A stretch of 60,206 nt of DNA, taken from Sphingomonas taxi (GTDB taxonomy: Bacteria; Pseudomonadota; Alphaproteobacteria; Sphingomonadales; Sphingomonadaceae). The DNA is taken from NCBI GenBank assembly GCA_003243195.1, contig QFQI01000014.1, forward strand, positions 1 to 60,206. The letters are read 5' to 3'. Within the stretch, counting starts at the first letter, position 1. Each line of letters starts with the position of its first letter. Of the stretch, positions 9,379 to 18,746 are shown in pieces. Below the pieces are notes generated by a model. The model saw nothing but the letters and a program-made list of their open reading frames with translations, was not told where the DNA came from and searched no databases. The translations under genes and the position numbers were made by a program.

Positions 9379-9690
9379 TCAGGACGGCTGGTTCGCCAGC
9401 ACCGCGTCGAGCAGCCCGGGAAAGCGGCGGTCGAATTCATCACGGCGCAGCGTATTGATCATCTCGCGCCCTACCTGCGTCGTCTCGATCAGCCCCGCCG
9501 CACGCAGCAGCTTGAGGTGGTTGGACAGCGTGCTTTTCGGGATCGTCTCGCACGGCGCGGCCCCGGTGCAGCTCAGCCGCTCGGTCGCGGCGAGCCGGGC
9601 GACCATGCCCAGCCGGTTGGCATCGGCCAGCGCGTGCAGTGCCAGGTCGAGCGGAACGTCCTCCAGCCTGGGATGGGTAAAGCGGGGCAT
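9379..9690 (-). CDS. ArsR-type winged-helix regulator (103 aa)
   Basis: Small transcription repressor. The ATG at 9690 starts MPRFTHPRLEDVPLDLALHA; longer in-frame starts give junk. The winged helix is clear: HALADANRLGMVARL, then the recognition helix KSTLSNHLKLLRAAGLI and the wing QVGREMINTLRRDEF. Two cysteines (LSCTGAAPC, near residues 38-44) sit just before the recognition helix and could sense thiol stress or electrophiles; no classical metal-binding CXC is seen. It is divergent from the SDR gene across a 130-bp gap with an inverted repeat, so the SDR is the likely target. Confidence 0.88.
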   Translation of the reverse strand: MPRFTHPRLEDVPLDLALHALADANRLGMVARLAATERLSCTGAAPCETIPKSTLSNHLKLLRAAGLIETTQVGREMINTLRRDEFDRRFPGLLDAVLANQPS

Positions 9691-9724
9691 GCTCACGATA
9701 TAGGACGCAGCGGTAAATTTAATA

Positions 9725-9741
9725 GTTCGGAAATATTGAAC
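9725..9741. promoter_or_regulatory. Inverted repeat between ArsR-type regulator and SDR
   Basis: GTTCGGAAATATTGAAC is an imperfect palindrome with GTTC/GAAC ends and an AT-rich centre, inside an unusually AT-rich stretch (9715-9745). The position suits an ArsR-family operator overlapping the divergent promoters. Confidence 0.45.
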
Positions 9742-9820
9742 CGTTTGCTCGGACTCCCATCTCCTGGTCTGCCGACAGCGCACAATGTCGTGATCGCGGG
9801 CGACATCTCGGAGAATGCAC

Positions 9821-10555
9821 ATGCCACTTGCACGCAAGACGGCGCTGGTCACCGGCGGATCGCGCGGCATCGGTTCGGCCATCGCCAGGCGACTGGCGGC
9901 GGAGGGCGCGACCGTGGCGATCACCTATGCCGGCAACAAGGTCGCAGCCGACGCCACCGTCGCGGCGATCGAGAGCGCGGGCGGCACCGCCTACGCCTTC
10001 CGGGCCGATGCCGCCGATCCCGTCTCGCAGCGCGCGGGCGTCGAACAGGCCGCTACTACCCTTGGGGGAATAGATATCCTCGTCCACAATGCCGGCGTTG
10101 CCGAATTCTCCGCCATCGCGGAGGACACCGACGAAACCTATGACCGGCAGTTCGGCGTCAACGTGAAAGGGCTTCACGTCGGGACGCGCGCGGCGCTGCC
10201 GCACTTGCGCGATGGCGGGCGGATCATCCTGATCGGCAGCATCTCCGGCGAGATGGCGTTCCCCGCCACCTCGGTCTACAGCGCGACCAAGGCAGCGGTG
10301 GCGGCGCTGGCGCGCGGTTGGGCGAAAGACCTCGCCCCACGCAACATCCTGGTCAACACCGTACAGCCGGGACCGATCGACACCGACATGAACCCGGCCG
10401 ACGGCGAGTTCGCGCAGCACATGCTCGGCTTCATCCCGCTCGGCCGTTACGGCAAGGTCGAGGATATCGCCGGCGCGGTGGCGTTCCTTGCCGGACCGGA
10501 TGCGGGCTACATCACCGGCACCACGCTCAACGTCGATGGCGGCGCGGCTGCCTAG
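9821..10555 (+). CDS. Short-chain dehydrogenase/reductase (244 aa)
   Basis: NAD(P)-dependent oxidoreductase with the classical SDR fold. ATGs occur at 9815 and 9821; GGAGA at 9810-9814 has good spacing only to 9821. Visible motifs are TGGSRGIG (cofactor), HNAGVAEF, catalytic Ser in LIGSISGEM, and YSATKAA (Tyr and Lys). The C-terminal part is the family's INVDGG-type ending (LNVDGGAAA). It is divergent from the ArsR-type regulator. Resembles FabG-like and quinone-linked SDRs of stress loci; substrate not readable. Confidence 0.93.
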   Translation: MPLARKTALVTGGSRGIGSAIARRLAAEGATVAITYAGNKVAADATVAAIESAGGTAYAFRADAADPVSQRAGVEQAATTLGGIDILVHNAGVAEFSAIAEDTDETYDRQFGVNVKGLHVGTRAALPHLRDGGRIILIGSISGEMAFPATSVYSATKAAVAALARGWAKDLAPRNILVNTVQPGPIDTDMNPADGEFAQHMLGFIPLGRYGKVEDIAGAVAFLAGPDAGYITGTTLNVDGGAAA

Positions 10556-10789
10556 GAGGCGACCGACCCCTCCACACGAAGGGCATGGTCGTTGCTGCTG
10601 GCGCGCGCAGGGCGAAGCCCCCTGCCCGCCGGTTCCGACCATCCAGATGGACGGCCAGCTCCTCGCACGTCTCCTCAAAGAATCGGCGAGTGCGCGACGC
10701 TTCGCGCGGGCTCTTGTTGCGGGTCGACGCCACGCGGGATCTGCCGATGCGGCGATGCCGCCGAGAAGCTGGCGCGGTGCTCTCGTTCT

Positions 10790-11380
10790 TCAGTAAGGCG
10801 GTTTTACCCGGGCCTTTTGTTCGCGAGCGGCAGCCGTCCACCAGGCGAGATCGTCGGCGAAGCGCGGGAAGGAGCGAGCCAGCGCGGCGCCCCCGTCGCC
10901 GGTTGGATGGCCATCGCTATCCAGTGTGTGGCCGATACTGCCGACGGTGAGCGTGCTCGATACCACGACCATGCCCATCTCGGTGAGCGTGCCATGCCAT
11001 GCGACGCTGGCATGCGCGCCCGCCAGACGCCCGGCCGAATAGCTGGCGATCGCCGCGGGACGCCAGAACCATTCCTCGAGGAAATGATCGGTCAGGTTCT
11101 TGAGGCCGGGCTGCTGGCCCCAATTGTATTCGCCGGTGACGAAGACGAAGGCGTCCGCGGCGCGGATCTTGCCGGCAAGCTCCTCCAGCGCGGGTGGTGC
11201 TTCGCCGCTGGGATATTCCTTGTACATGCGATCGAGCATCGGCAGGCCAATCACCCTTGCGTCGATCAGTTCGGGCGCGGCGCCCCGCTCGGCAAAGGCG
11301 CGCATCAGATACTCCGCCAGCCGGATCCCCTGCCGATCGGAGCGGTAAGAACCGTACAAGATCAGAATGCGGTCGGCCAT
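10790..11380 (-). CDS. NADPH-dependent FMN reductase family protein (196 aa)
   Basis: Flavodoxin-fold flavoprotein that passes electrons from NAD(P)H to FMN, quinones or similar acceptors. The ATG at 11380 gives MADRILILYGSYRSDRQG, with the phosphate-binding loop GSYRSDRQG right after the first strand. The second flavin-binding loop appears as TGEYNWGQQPGLKNLTDHF near residue 85. Length is normal for the family. It is divergent from the amidohydrolase and convergent with the SDR across 234 bp that hold no recognisable gene. Confidence 0.9.
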   Translation of the reverse strand: MADRILILYGSYRSDRQGIRLAEYLMRAFAERGAAPELIDARVIGLPMLDRMYKEYPSGEAPPALEELAGKIRAADAFVFVTGEYNWGQQPGLKNLTDHFLEEWFWRPAAIASYSAGRLAGAHASVAWHGTLTEMGMVVVSSTLTVGSIGHTLDSDGHPTGDGGAALARSFPRFADDLAWWTAAAREQKARVKPPY

Positions 11381-11690
11381 CGCGTGACTCCCTTGAAGAA
11401 ACGGGCGAACCATCGGCGCGCCCGAACCATCCCTCAACCCTCTTCACGGCCGCGACGTTCGATGAAGGTCGACATAGAGGCCGAACGCGCGCCGATGAAC
11501 AGAGAATGCGACAGGGGTCGGGCCGCTCGCCGATGGTTCCCGACGGACGGTATCCGTGGCGTGAATGGCTGCCGGCTCGCGGGCCGCACGTCGGACGATC
11601 CTCACCGGCTCCGCTGAGCAAGGCCGGGCGGACGGCCGGAAACCTTATGCCGCGGTTGACGGTTGCCTGCGAACCCGTTGCGAGACGTCT
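11381..11690. other. Divergent intergenic region, no gene seen
   Basis: About 310 bp between the FMN reductase and the amidohydrolase. It should hold both promoters. I see no clear sigma-70 hexamers, strong dyad or small gene. Confidence 0.4.
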
Positions 11691-12680
11691 ATGCGCCTGA
11701 TCGCCATCGAAGAGCATATCCTGCCGCAAAATGTCCGCGAGGCCTGGGACGCGGCGCCACCCCCGCATGACCCCGTGTCCGCCATCGCGGACGGAGGCGT
11801 GACAGGCGAGCGCCTGGCCGATCTCGGCGAGGGCCGTCTGGCATTGATGGACGAGCAGGGCATCGACGTTCAGGTTCTCTCGCTGACCACGCCGGGTGTT
11901 CACAACCTGGCGCCCGGTGCAGCGGTGGACGTGGCCCGACGCGTCAACGATCTGCTGGCCGAGACATGCGCGCGTCATCCCAGCCGCTTTCAGGGCTTTG
12001 CGGCCCTGCCAACGGCCGATCCGGCGGCGGCCCCGCGCGAACTGGAGCGTGCGGTGAGCGAACTGGGCCTGAAGGGAGCATTGCTGTGCGGTCGCACGCG
12101 CGATCGGCATCTGGATCATCCCGCGCTCAGGCCGATGCTGGCGACGGCGGCGCAGCTTGACGTCCCCCTCTTCATTCACCCGCAGACACCGGCACCGGCG
12201 GTCCGCGAGGCCAGTTACGCCGGCATCGGCGAGCGCGCGGACCTCGCCCTCGCCGCCTTCGGCCTCGGTTGGCACTATGAGGCGGGGCTGGAATGGGTGC
12301 GGCTCGCAGCGGCAGGGGTCTTTGACGAACTGCCGGAGCTTCAGATCATCCTCGGCCATTGGGGCGAGCTGGTATTGTTCTACCTGGAACGGACGGCGGC
12401 GGTCATGAGCCGCGCACTCGAGCTTGAACGTCCGCTTGACGCTTACGCTCGTCGTAACCTCTACGTGACGGGCAGCGGGATGTGGAGCGACACGTACCTC
12501 CGGCGCTGCCTGGAGATCGTCGGACCGGATCGTCTGCTTTTCTCGACCGACTTCCCTTATCAATATCGCCCCGGCGGCGAGGCGCGGCGCTTCCTTGAAA
12601 ACGTTGACCTGGATGATGCCGCGCGACGTGGTTTCGCCTTCGCCAACTGGGAGCGCCTGACCGGAGCGACACAGGGTTAA
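11691..12680 (+). CDS. Amidohydrolase 2 (ACMSD-like decarboxylase) family protein (329 aa)
   Basis: Metal-dependent TIM-barrel enzyme of the ACMSD/2,3-dihydroxybenzoate and gamma-resorcylate decarboxylase branch. The ATG at 11691 starts MRLIAIEEHILP, in which Glu8 and His9 stand for the family's first metal ligands (E-x-H type). Further markers are FIHPQTP (metal His, near residue 158), LGHWGELVLFY (near 217) and FSTDFPYQY (metal Asp, near 280). Length fits the family. A role in decarboxylating or hydrolysing a small aromatic acid is plausible; no ring-cleavage genes lie nearby to narrow it. Confidence 0.88.
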   Translation: MRLIAIEEHILPQNVREAWDAAPPPHDPVSAIADGGVTGERLADLGEGRLALMDEQGIDVQVLSLTTPGVHNLAPGAAVDVARRVNDLLAETCARHPSRFQGFAALPTADPAAAPRELERAVSELGLKGALLCGRTRDRHLDHPALRPMLATAAQLDVPLFIHPQTPAPAVREASYAGIGERADLALAAFGLGWHYEAGLEWVRLAAAGVFDELPELQIILGHWGELVLFYLERTAAVMSRALELERPLDAYARRNLYVTGSGMWSDTYLRRCLEIVGPDRLLFSTDFPYQYRPGGEARRFLENVDLDDAARRGFAFANWERLTGATQG

Positions 12681-12962
12681 GGTTGGTAACATTCCCGTGG
12701 ATCAAGTGACGGCGGTATCGCTCGGCACCGACGCTCAGGTCGTGGCAAGCATGATCGGCCGACGTGGATGATGAGTCTTCGGCACGGCATCGGTGATGCC
12801 GTGCCGATATGGCGGCGACGCGGGTGGATGCGCCGCCGCCCGCCTGGCGCACTTCGGTGCTCCGCGACCACTCACGGTAGCTGTCGAAAGTGCGTCAAGA
12901 AGCGCCGGATCGAGGCCATGAAGAAGGATGTAGCGGGACAACCCGCTGGCGCTGCGACGGCA

Positions 12963-14375
12963 TCAGAACGCTGACCAGTCTTCCTGCGCGGTTTGCCGCA
13001 GCGCGGTAACCGTCGGCGCCGATCGGACGATCTCGAGCGGCTGGGGACGGTGTCGGCTCGCGGTCTGGCGCTGCTGCGCAGGCTGGCCGCCGCTCGGCTC
13101 GGCGAGCGTGAATCGCGCGACCTCCTCCGCCAAATTCTGCGCCTCCGTGACCAGGCTGCGCGTCGCAGCCGTCGCTTCCTCGACCATCGCCGCATTCTGC
13201 TGCGTCACCCCGTCCATCTCCGAGATGGCGACGTTGACCTGCTGCAATCCGACCGCCTGCTGCTTGGCCGAGGACGCGATGGTCGAGACGATCGCGTTGA
13301 TCTCCTCGACCCGGCCGATGATCCCCTGCAGCGCCGAACCCGTGGCGCTTACCAACTCGACACCTGCCTCGACCTGAACGGTGGAGGCAGCGATTCGCGC
13401 CTTGACGTCCTTGGCGGCATCTGCGGAGCGCTGCGCCAGCGCGCGGACCTCGGAGGCGACCACCGCGAACCCCTTGCCGGCGTCACCCGCACGCGCCGCC
13501 TCGACACCGGCATTGAGCGCCAGCAGGTTGGTCTGGAAGGCGATGCCGTCGATGACGCTGATGATTTCGGAGATTTCGACCGACGTGCGCTCGATGCCGC
13601 CCATCGCCGTCACCGCCCGTTCGACGATCTTGCCGGAGGAACGCGCCTCGCCGCACGCCTGGAGCACGAGCTCGCTGGCCTTCGTCGCTCCGTCCGCGGT
13701 CTGGCGCACCGTGGTCGTGATCTCGTCCATGGCCGCGGCGGTTTCCTCAAGCGCCGCCGCCTGCTGTTCGGTGCGGCGCGACAGGTCGCTCGATGCCTGC
13801 CCGATGTCAGCGCTCCCGCTCTTGATGCCATCGGCGACGACGGACACCCTGTTCAGGGTCAGGGCCATCGCGCCCATCGCCGCATTGAAGTCGTGCCGGA
13901 CCGTCTCGAACTGCTCGGCGAATGGTGCGTCGATCGCCACCGTCAGATCGCCCGCCGCCATGCGGCCGAGCCCCGCGCCCAGCGCTTCGACCATCATCTG
14001 CGCCTCAGCGCTGGAGCGTCTGATCGTCTCGGCATTGTCACGGAAGACCCGCATCGCGCGGCTCATCCGGCCCACGCAGTCGCGATGGTCGGAAAACAGG
14101 ATCTCCGCGGCGAGATCCCCTGCCGCCAGCCCTTCCATCCGGACGACGGTGGCGACATATGGGTCGCTGATGAGCTTGCCGCTGTACCAGGTCAGCAGCA
14201 CCGGCAACGACGCCAGCACCGCACCTCCCAGCATCAGGCGCGACACCTCCGCCGACGGTGATATCGCCGCCAGATAGATCAATCCCAGACCCAGCGCCGC
14301 TATCACGATCTGGATGATAGCGATCACGCGGAATTTCATGCGGATCGGGGCATTGTTTCCAAACCATGCAATCAT
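12963..14375 (-). CDS. Methyl-accepting chemotaxis protein without periplasmic sensor (470 aa)
   Basis: Membrane chemoreceptor that signals to CheA/CheW. The ATG at 14375 has AGGAG eight bases upstream. Two transmembrane helices (about residues 14-36 and 48-66) are joined by only about ten residues, so there is no extracellular ligand domain. A HAMP domain follows (about 68-125), then a second HAMP-like stretch and the signalling domain with the hairpin tip around IDGIAFQTNLLALNAGVEAARAG. The protein ends in DWSAF, matching the xWxxF pentapeptide that tethers CheR/CheB in enterobacterial receptors such as Tar and Tsr. Sensing is probably of an internal or membrane state. Confidence 0.93.
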   Translation of the reverse strand: MIAWFGNNAPIRMKFRVIAIIQIVIAALGLGLIYLAAISPSAEVSRLMLGGAVLASLPVLLTWYSGKLISDPYVATVVRMEGLAAGDLAAEILFSDHRDCVGRMSRAMRVFRDNAETIRRSSAEAQMMVEALGAGLGRMAAGDLTVAIDAPFAEQFETVRHDFNAAMGAMALTLNRVSVVADGIKSGSADIGQASSDLSRRTEQQAAALEETAAAMDEITTTVRQTADGATKASELVLQACGEARSSGKIVERAVTAMGGIERTSVEISEIISVIDGIAFQTNLLALNAGVEAARAGDAGKGFAVVASEVRALAQRSADAAKDVKARIAASTVQVEAGVELVSATGSALQGIIGRVEEINAIVSTIASSAKQQAVGLQQVNVAISEMDGVTQQNAAMVEEATAATRSLVTEAQNLAEEVARFTLAEPSGGQPAQQRQTASRHRPQPLEIVRSAPTVTALRQTAQEDWSAF

Positions 14376-14540
14376 CTTCGTGCTCCTACCGGCCCGCAGA
14401 ACTGTCGAGGCAGAACAAATATCCCACGAAACTTCGATAGGAAGATTCTGCCTCTGCGAATGAGGCAGCATGACACGCCACAACCTGACACTTTATTTTG
14501 AATCGTACATATTCTAACGAGAACGTTAATGATGAATCCA

Positions 14541-14559
14541 TTGTTAACCATGGTAACAA
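14541..14559. promoter_or_regulatory. Near-palindrome containing a CtrA-type half-site
   Basis: TTGTTAACCATGGTAACAA is symmetric apart from one extra A. It contains TTAACCAT, the half-site recognised by CtrA, which controls motility and chemotaxis genes in many alphaproteobacteria. It sits about 165 bp upstream of the chemoreceptor start. Sequence match only. Confidence 0.35.
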
Positions 14560-14654
14560 ATTCTTTGACTAAGAAATACTTACGATAGATAAATGGGCAA
14601 GAAGGCTCGTTAATCACACAAGCGAGTACGGAGCCTCCGAGGTCCGGCATCAAG

Positions 14655-14676
14655 GGGCCGGTAAATGCACCGGCCC
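14655..14676 (+). terminator. GC-rich hairpin
   Basis: GGGCCGGT (14655-14662) pairs with ACCGGCCC (14669-14676) across the loop AAATGC. No T-run follows. It lies 85 bp after the candidate rightward promoter and could end a short transcript. Confidence 0.35.
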
Positions 14677-15135
14677 TGCCACTTCGAACCTGCGATTTTC
14701 GACAGCGAACAGGGCCGGCGATGTACGGGCATGACGTTCACCGCCGTCGCGCATCGGGTAAGGATCGCCATCAACATCGCCCGCAGGAATGACCGCCGGC
14801 CCAACAAGGTGTTTACGTGGCGCCGCCAGCGTCCGGTGATCTACGAGGAAATGTATCTCACCATTCGCGCCTCGATGCCGAGTCCCGTGTCACCACCGGC
14901 CGCGATCCGGCCTTCCACAACGCTGTCGAACGCCGTTCCGCGTGGCCGCCGCGCACCGGACGGGATTGGCCCCGGCCTGCCCTTCTCGCGGCGGCTATGG
15001 TCAGCCGGCAGCAATCACCCCGGCCAGACGCGACCCGATGCCGACAGGCGATGGCGCTGCTTGGAATGGTAGCGCCATCTTGCAAAATGGATCGTTCATG
15101 TCACCAGAACCTGCCCGAATGACGAAAGACACCCT

Positions 15136-18100
15136 ATGTTTCTGAACAGTGGCGGCGCGGCAGGCGCGATGGTGCGCCGACATGCGTGGAACCGTACACC
15201 GCTCGGCCCGATCGGGGGATGGCCGAACGCCCTCACGACGCTGGTCGACGTCATCCTCGGATCAAGCCAGCCGATGTTCATCGTGTGGGGTGAGGCACGG
15301 ACACTCCTCTACAATGATGCCTATGCCGCCATTCTCGCAGGCAAGCATCCCGCCGCGCTGGGGTGCGACTTCCTGGATGTATGGCACGAGATCCGCGCAG
15401 ACCTGACCCCGATCGTCGCCGAGGCCTACCATGGCAACCCGGTACAGATGGACGACATCGAACTGTGGATGGAACGGCGCGGCTATCCGGAGGAAACGCA
15501 TTTTTCCTTCTCCTACACGCCTGTCCGTGGAGAAGACGGGGCCGTAAGCGGCTTCCTCTGCGTCTGTCAGGAGATCACCGGCCACATCATGGCCGCGCGA
15601 CAGCTCCGCCAGAGCGAGGCGACGGCGCATAGCGATGCGGAGCGCGTCCAACTCGCGCTCGCGGCCGGCGCGATCATCGGCACCTGGGTGTGGGATCTCC
15701 CGACCGATCGCTTCGCCGTCGACGAAGGGTTCGCGCTCGCGTTCGGCATTGATCCGGCGCTGGGGCGCGAGGGGCTGAGCCTGGAACAGGTGATCGCGAC
15801 CGTACACCCGGACGATCGGTCGGGGCTGGAGGCCGCGATCGCGGAGGCGATCGCGCGCGGCGGCGGCTATGCCCACCAATATCGCGTGCGTCGGCGGGAC
15901 GGCCGCTATTACTGGATCGAAGCCAACGGACGCGTCGACCACGCCGACGACGGCACGCCGCTTAAATTCCCCGGCGTCCTGCTCGATGTGGAGGAGCGGC
16001 GACGCACCGACGCGGCGCTGCGCGAGACGTCGCGGCGGCTCGACGCGATCCTCAACAATACGCGCGAGGCGGTCTTCCTGATGGATGATCGCCAGCATTG
16101 CATCTACGCCAATCCGGCGGCCGAGCAGCTTACCGGCTTTCGCCTCCACGACATGCAGGGGCGCCCGCTCCACGACGTGGTGCACCACAAGCGGCCGGAC
16201 GGGACGCACTACCCGCTGGAAGAATGTCCGATCGACCGCGCCTTTCCCAAGCGTGCGCAGATGAGCGGCGAGGAGCTGTTCGTCGCGCCGGACGGTTCCT
16301 TCTACCCAGTGGCGTTCACCGCCAGCCCGGTCCTGGACGATGCGGGCCAGCCGGTCGGCACGGTCATCGAAGCCCGCAACATCGCGGCGGATAAGGCACG
16401 CGACGCGGCGCTGCGCGAAGAAACCCATACGCTGGAAACCCTCAACCGCAGCGGCATCGCCATCGCCGGTGAGCTGAACCTCGAACGGGTGCTGCAGATG
16501 GTCACCGACGCCGGCGTCGAGCTGACGGGGGCCGCCTTCGGCGCCTTCTTCCACAATCGGGTGGACGCGACCGGCGAGGCGCTGATGCTCTACACCCTGT
16601 CGGGCGCCGCACGGGCGGATTTCGAACGGTTCGACATGCCCCGCGCCACCGACCTCTTCAAACCGACCTTCCACGGCGAAAATGTGGTTCGAAGCGACAA
16701 CGTCACCCTTGATCCGCGCTACGGCCGGAACCCGCCGCATGCGGGCATGCCGCAGGGGCATCTGCCGGTGCGCAGTTATCTGGCCTTGCCGGTGGTGTCG
16801 CGCACCGGCGACGTAATCGGCAGTCTCCTGTTCGGTCACCCCGATCCGGCGCGCTTCACCGATCGCCATGAGCGGCTGATGGCCGGGATCGCGGCGCAGG
16901 CCGCCATCGCCATCGACAATGCGCAATTGTACCGGGCGGCGCAGGACGAGATCGGGGAACGCCGGCGCGCCGAACACCGGCTCCGCGAGTTCAACGAAAC
17001 CCTGGAGCAGCGCGTCGCCACGGAGGTGGCGCAGCGCACCAGGGCCGAGGATGAGTTGCGACAGGCGCAGAAGATGGAAGCGGTCGGCCAGCTCACCGGC
17101 GGCATCGCGCACGACTTCAACAATCTTCTGACCGTCGTCACCGGGAACATCGACATGGCGACCCGGGCGCTCCAGAAGGCCGGCGACCCGGACCCGCGCG
17201 CACAGCGGGCGCTCGGCAACGCGCTCAAGGGGGCGGAACGTGCCGCGGCGCTGACGCAACGGCTGCTGGCCTTCTCGCGGCGACAACCGCTGGCACCCAA
17301 GCCGATCGACGCCGACCGGCTCGTCGCGGGCATGTCGGATCTCATCCAGCGCGCGCTGGGCGAGACGCTGCGGCTCGAGATCGTGACCAGCCCCGGGCTA
17401 TGGCGCGTCGAGGCCGATCCGAACCAGCTCGAATCCGCTATTCTGAACCTGGCGGTCAATGCGCGCGACGCCATGCCGGGCGGCGGCACGCTGACCATCG
17501 AGACAGCGAACGCGCGCCTCGACGAAGCCTATTCCGCCGGCCATGCCGAGGTTGCGCCGGGCCAATATGTCGTCATCGCCGTCACCGACACCGGGACCGG
17601 GATGTCCAGGGAAACCGCCGCGCGGGTGTTCGAGCCATTCTTCACCACGAAGGAAGTCGGCAAGGGAACCGGCCTTGGCCTCTCGATGGTGTATGGCTTC
17701 ACCAAACAGTCCGGAGGACACGTCAACGTCTATTCGGAAGAAGGGCAAGGCACGACGATCAAGATCTATCTGCCCCGGCTCTTGAACGATGCCCGGATCG
17801 AGGAAGACGAAGCCGCCGTTGCCATCGAGTTCAGCCGGGCGCGGGAGGTGATCCTGGTCGTGGAGGATGACGACGACGTCCGCGATTACACGACCAGTTG
17901 CCTGCGCGAACTCGGCTACGATGTTCTGGAAGCGCACGAGGGGCCGACCGCGCTTCGCCTGATCGAACAGCATGATGGGCCGCTTGATCTGCTCTTCACC
18001 GATGTCGTGATGCCGGGGATGACCGGGCGGGAGCTCGCCGAAGAGGCGCGTCGCCTCATGCCGGGCCTGAAGGTGCTCTATACCAGCGGGTACACGCGCA

Positions 18101-18609
18101 ACGCGATCGTCCATGGCGGCCGGCTGGACGAGGGCGTGGAGATGATCGCCAAACCCTTCACCTATGCGGTCCTGGCCCAGAAGATCGCGGATGTGCTGGA
18201 CCGGGGCAAGACCGGACGCATCCTGCTCGTCGAACACGATCCCACGCTACGGATGTTCGCCGCCGGGGCGCTTTCCGCCTCGGGCTATGCGATCGACGAA
18301 GCCTGCAACGGTGCGGAGGCGCTGGCGCGTATAAGGGCAGCAAGAGGTCGCTATGATGCGGTCATCATGGCGGTCGACCTTCCCGGACAGCCGGGCGATC
18401 AGCTCGCCGCGGAGGTGCGAGCGCTACACGCCGATGTGCCGATACTCCTGATGGCCGAGGATGATTCCTCCTTGCCCCGCGCGATCGCCTCGGCCGATCC
18501 CTGCATCGCCATGGTCGCCAAGCCGTACAATGCAGCAGGGTTGATCCAGGCGCTCGACCGGCTTGGCGTGCGATGCAGGGCGCGCCCCCGCGAACGTCAG
18601 GGAAGCTGA
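15136..18609 (+). CDS. Soluble hybrid histidine kinase with PAS-PAS-PAS-GAF-HisKA-HATPase-REC-REC (1157 aa)
   Basis: Cytoplasmic sensor kinase; no transmembrane helix is visible. Order: an N-terminal PAS-like domain (about 20-150), a PAS/PAC pair (165-300), a third PAS (300-420), a GAF domain (440-605), the phosphoacceptor helix with His659 in GGIAHDFNN, the ATPase domain (NARDAMPGG, DTGTGM, GKGTGLGLSMVYG), then two receiver domains. The first receiver keeps its Asp (Asp956, LLFTDVVMPG). The second has Ala1079 at that position (VIMAVDLPGQPG) and is probably not phosphorylated there. The ATG at 15136 has only a weak ribosome site. No partner response regulator is adjacent. Confidence 0.93.
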   Translation: MFLNSGGAAGAMVRRHAWNRTPLGPIGGWPNALTTLVDVILGSSQPMFIVWGEARTLLYNDAYAAILAGKHPAALGCDFLDVWHEIRADLTPIVAEAYHGNPVQMDDIELWMERRGYPEETHFSFSYTPVRGEDGAVSGFLCVCQEITGHIMAARQLRQSEATAHSDAERVQLALAAGAIIGTWVWDLPTDRFAVDEGFALAFGIDPALGREGLSLEQVIATVHPDDRSGLEAAIAEAIARGGGYAHQYRVRRRDGRYYWIEANGRVDHADDGTPLKFPGVLLDVEERRRTDAALRETSRRLDAILNNTREAVFLMDDRQHCIYANPAAEQLTGFRLHDMQGRPLHDVVHHKRPDGTHYPLEECPIDRAFPKRAQMSGEELFVAPDGSFYPVAFTASPVLDDAGQPVGTVIEARNIAADKARDAALREETHTLETLNRSGIAIAGELNLERVLQMVTDAGVELTGAAFGAFFHNRVDATGEALMLYTLSGAARADFERFDMPRATDLFKPTFHGENVVRSDNVTLDPRYGRNPPHAGMPQGHLPVRSYLALPVVSRTGDVIGSLLFGHPDPARFTDRHERLMAGIAAQAAIAIDNAQLYRAAQDEIGERRRAEHRLREFNETLEQRVATEVAQRTRAEDELRQAQKMEAVGQLTGGIAHDFNNLLTVVTGNIDMATRALQKAGDPDPRAQRALGNALKGAERAAALTQRLLAFSRRQPLAPKPIDADRLVAGMSDLIQRALGETLRLEIVTSPGLWRVEADPNQLESAILNLAVNARDAMPGGGTLTIETANARLDEAYSAGHAEVAPGQYVVIAVTDTGTGMSRETAARVFEPFFTTKEVGKGTGLGLSMVYGFTKQSGGHVNVYSEEGQGTTIKIYLPRLLNDARIEEDEAAVAIEFSRAREVILVVEDDDDVRDYTTSCLRELGYDVLEAHEGPTALRLIEQHDGPLDLLFTDVVMPGMTGRELAEEARRLMPGLKVLYTSGYTRNAIVHGGRLDEGVEMIAKPFTYAVLAQKIADVLDRGKTGRILLVEHDPTLRMFAAGALSASGYAIDEACNGAEALARIRAARGRYDAVIMAVDLPGQPGDQLAAEVRALHADVPILLMAEDDSSLPRAIASADPCIAMVAKPYNAAGLIQALDRLGVRCRARPRERQGS

Positions 18610-18746
18610 GATGCTGATGGCTGCGGCAGCACGAGGCGGACCGGCGCCGCAGCGGGCGACCGACCGCCGATAGCGATGCCCGATACCATTCGACGAACGC
18701 GCGCGTACGTGACGGTGAGAAATCGCTCCGATCGCGTCGCCATGCA

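Larger units (their letters stand above)
14376..15135. other. 760-bp intergenic region with an AT-rich core
   Basis: Separates the chemoreceptor (leftward) from the hybrid kinase (rightward). Bases 14480-14620 are far richer in A and T than the surroundings. They hold TTAACCAT (14544-14551, a CtrA-type half-site) within the near-palindrome 14541-14559, a rightward TTGACT (14565-14570), and two hairpins at 14603-14636 and 14655-14676. No open reading frame here looks like a protein family I know. Confidence 0.45.

Noticed and set aside
10556..10789. Possible small gene between SDR and FMN reductase (minus frame with RRFFEETCEELAVHLDG)
   Set aside because: No family match, no ribosome site, and the frame overlaps neighbouring genes; left unannotated.
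14372..14653. Minus-strand frame of 93 codons in the AT-rich island
   Set aside because: It includes the chemoreceptor's leader and has no recognisable protein character.
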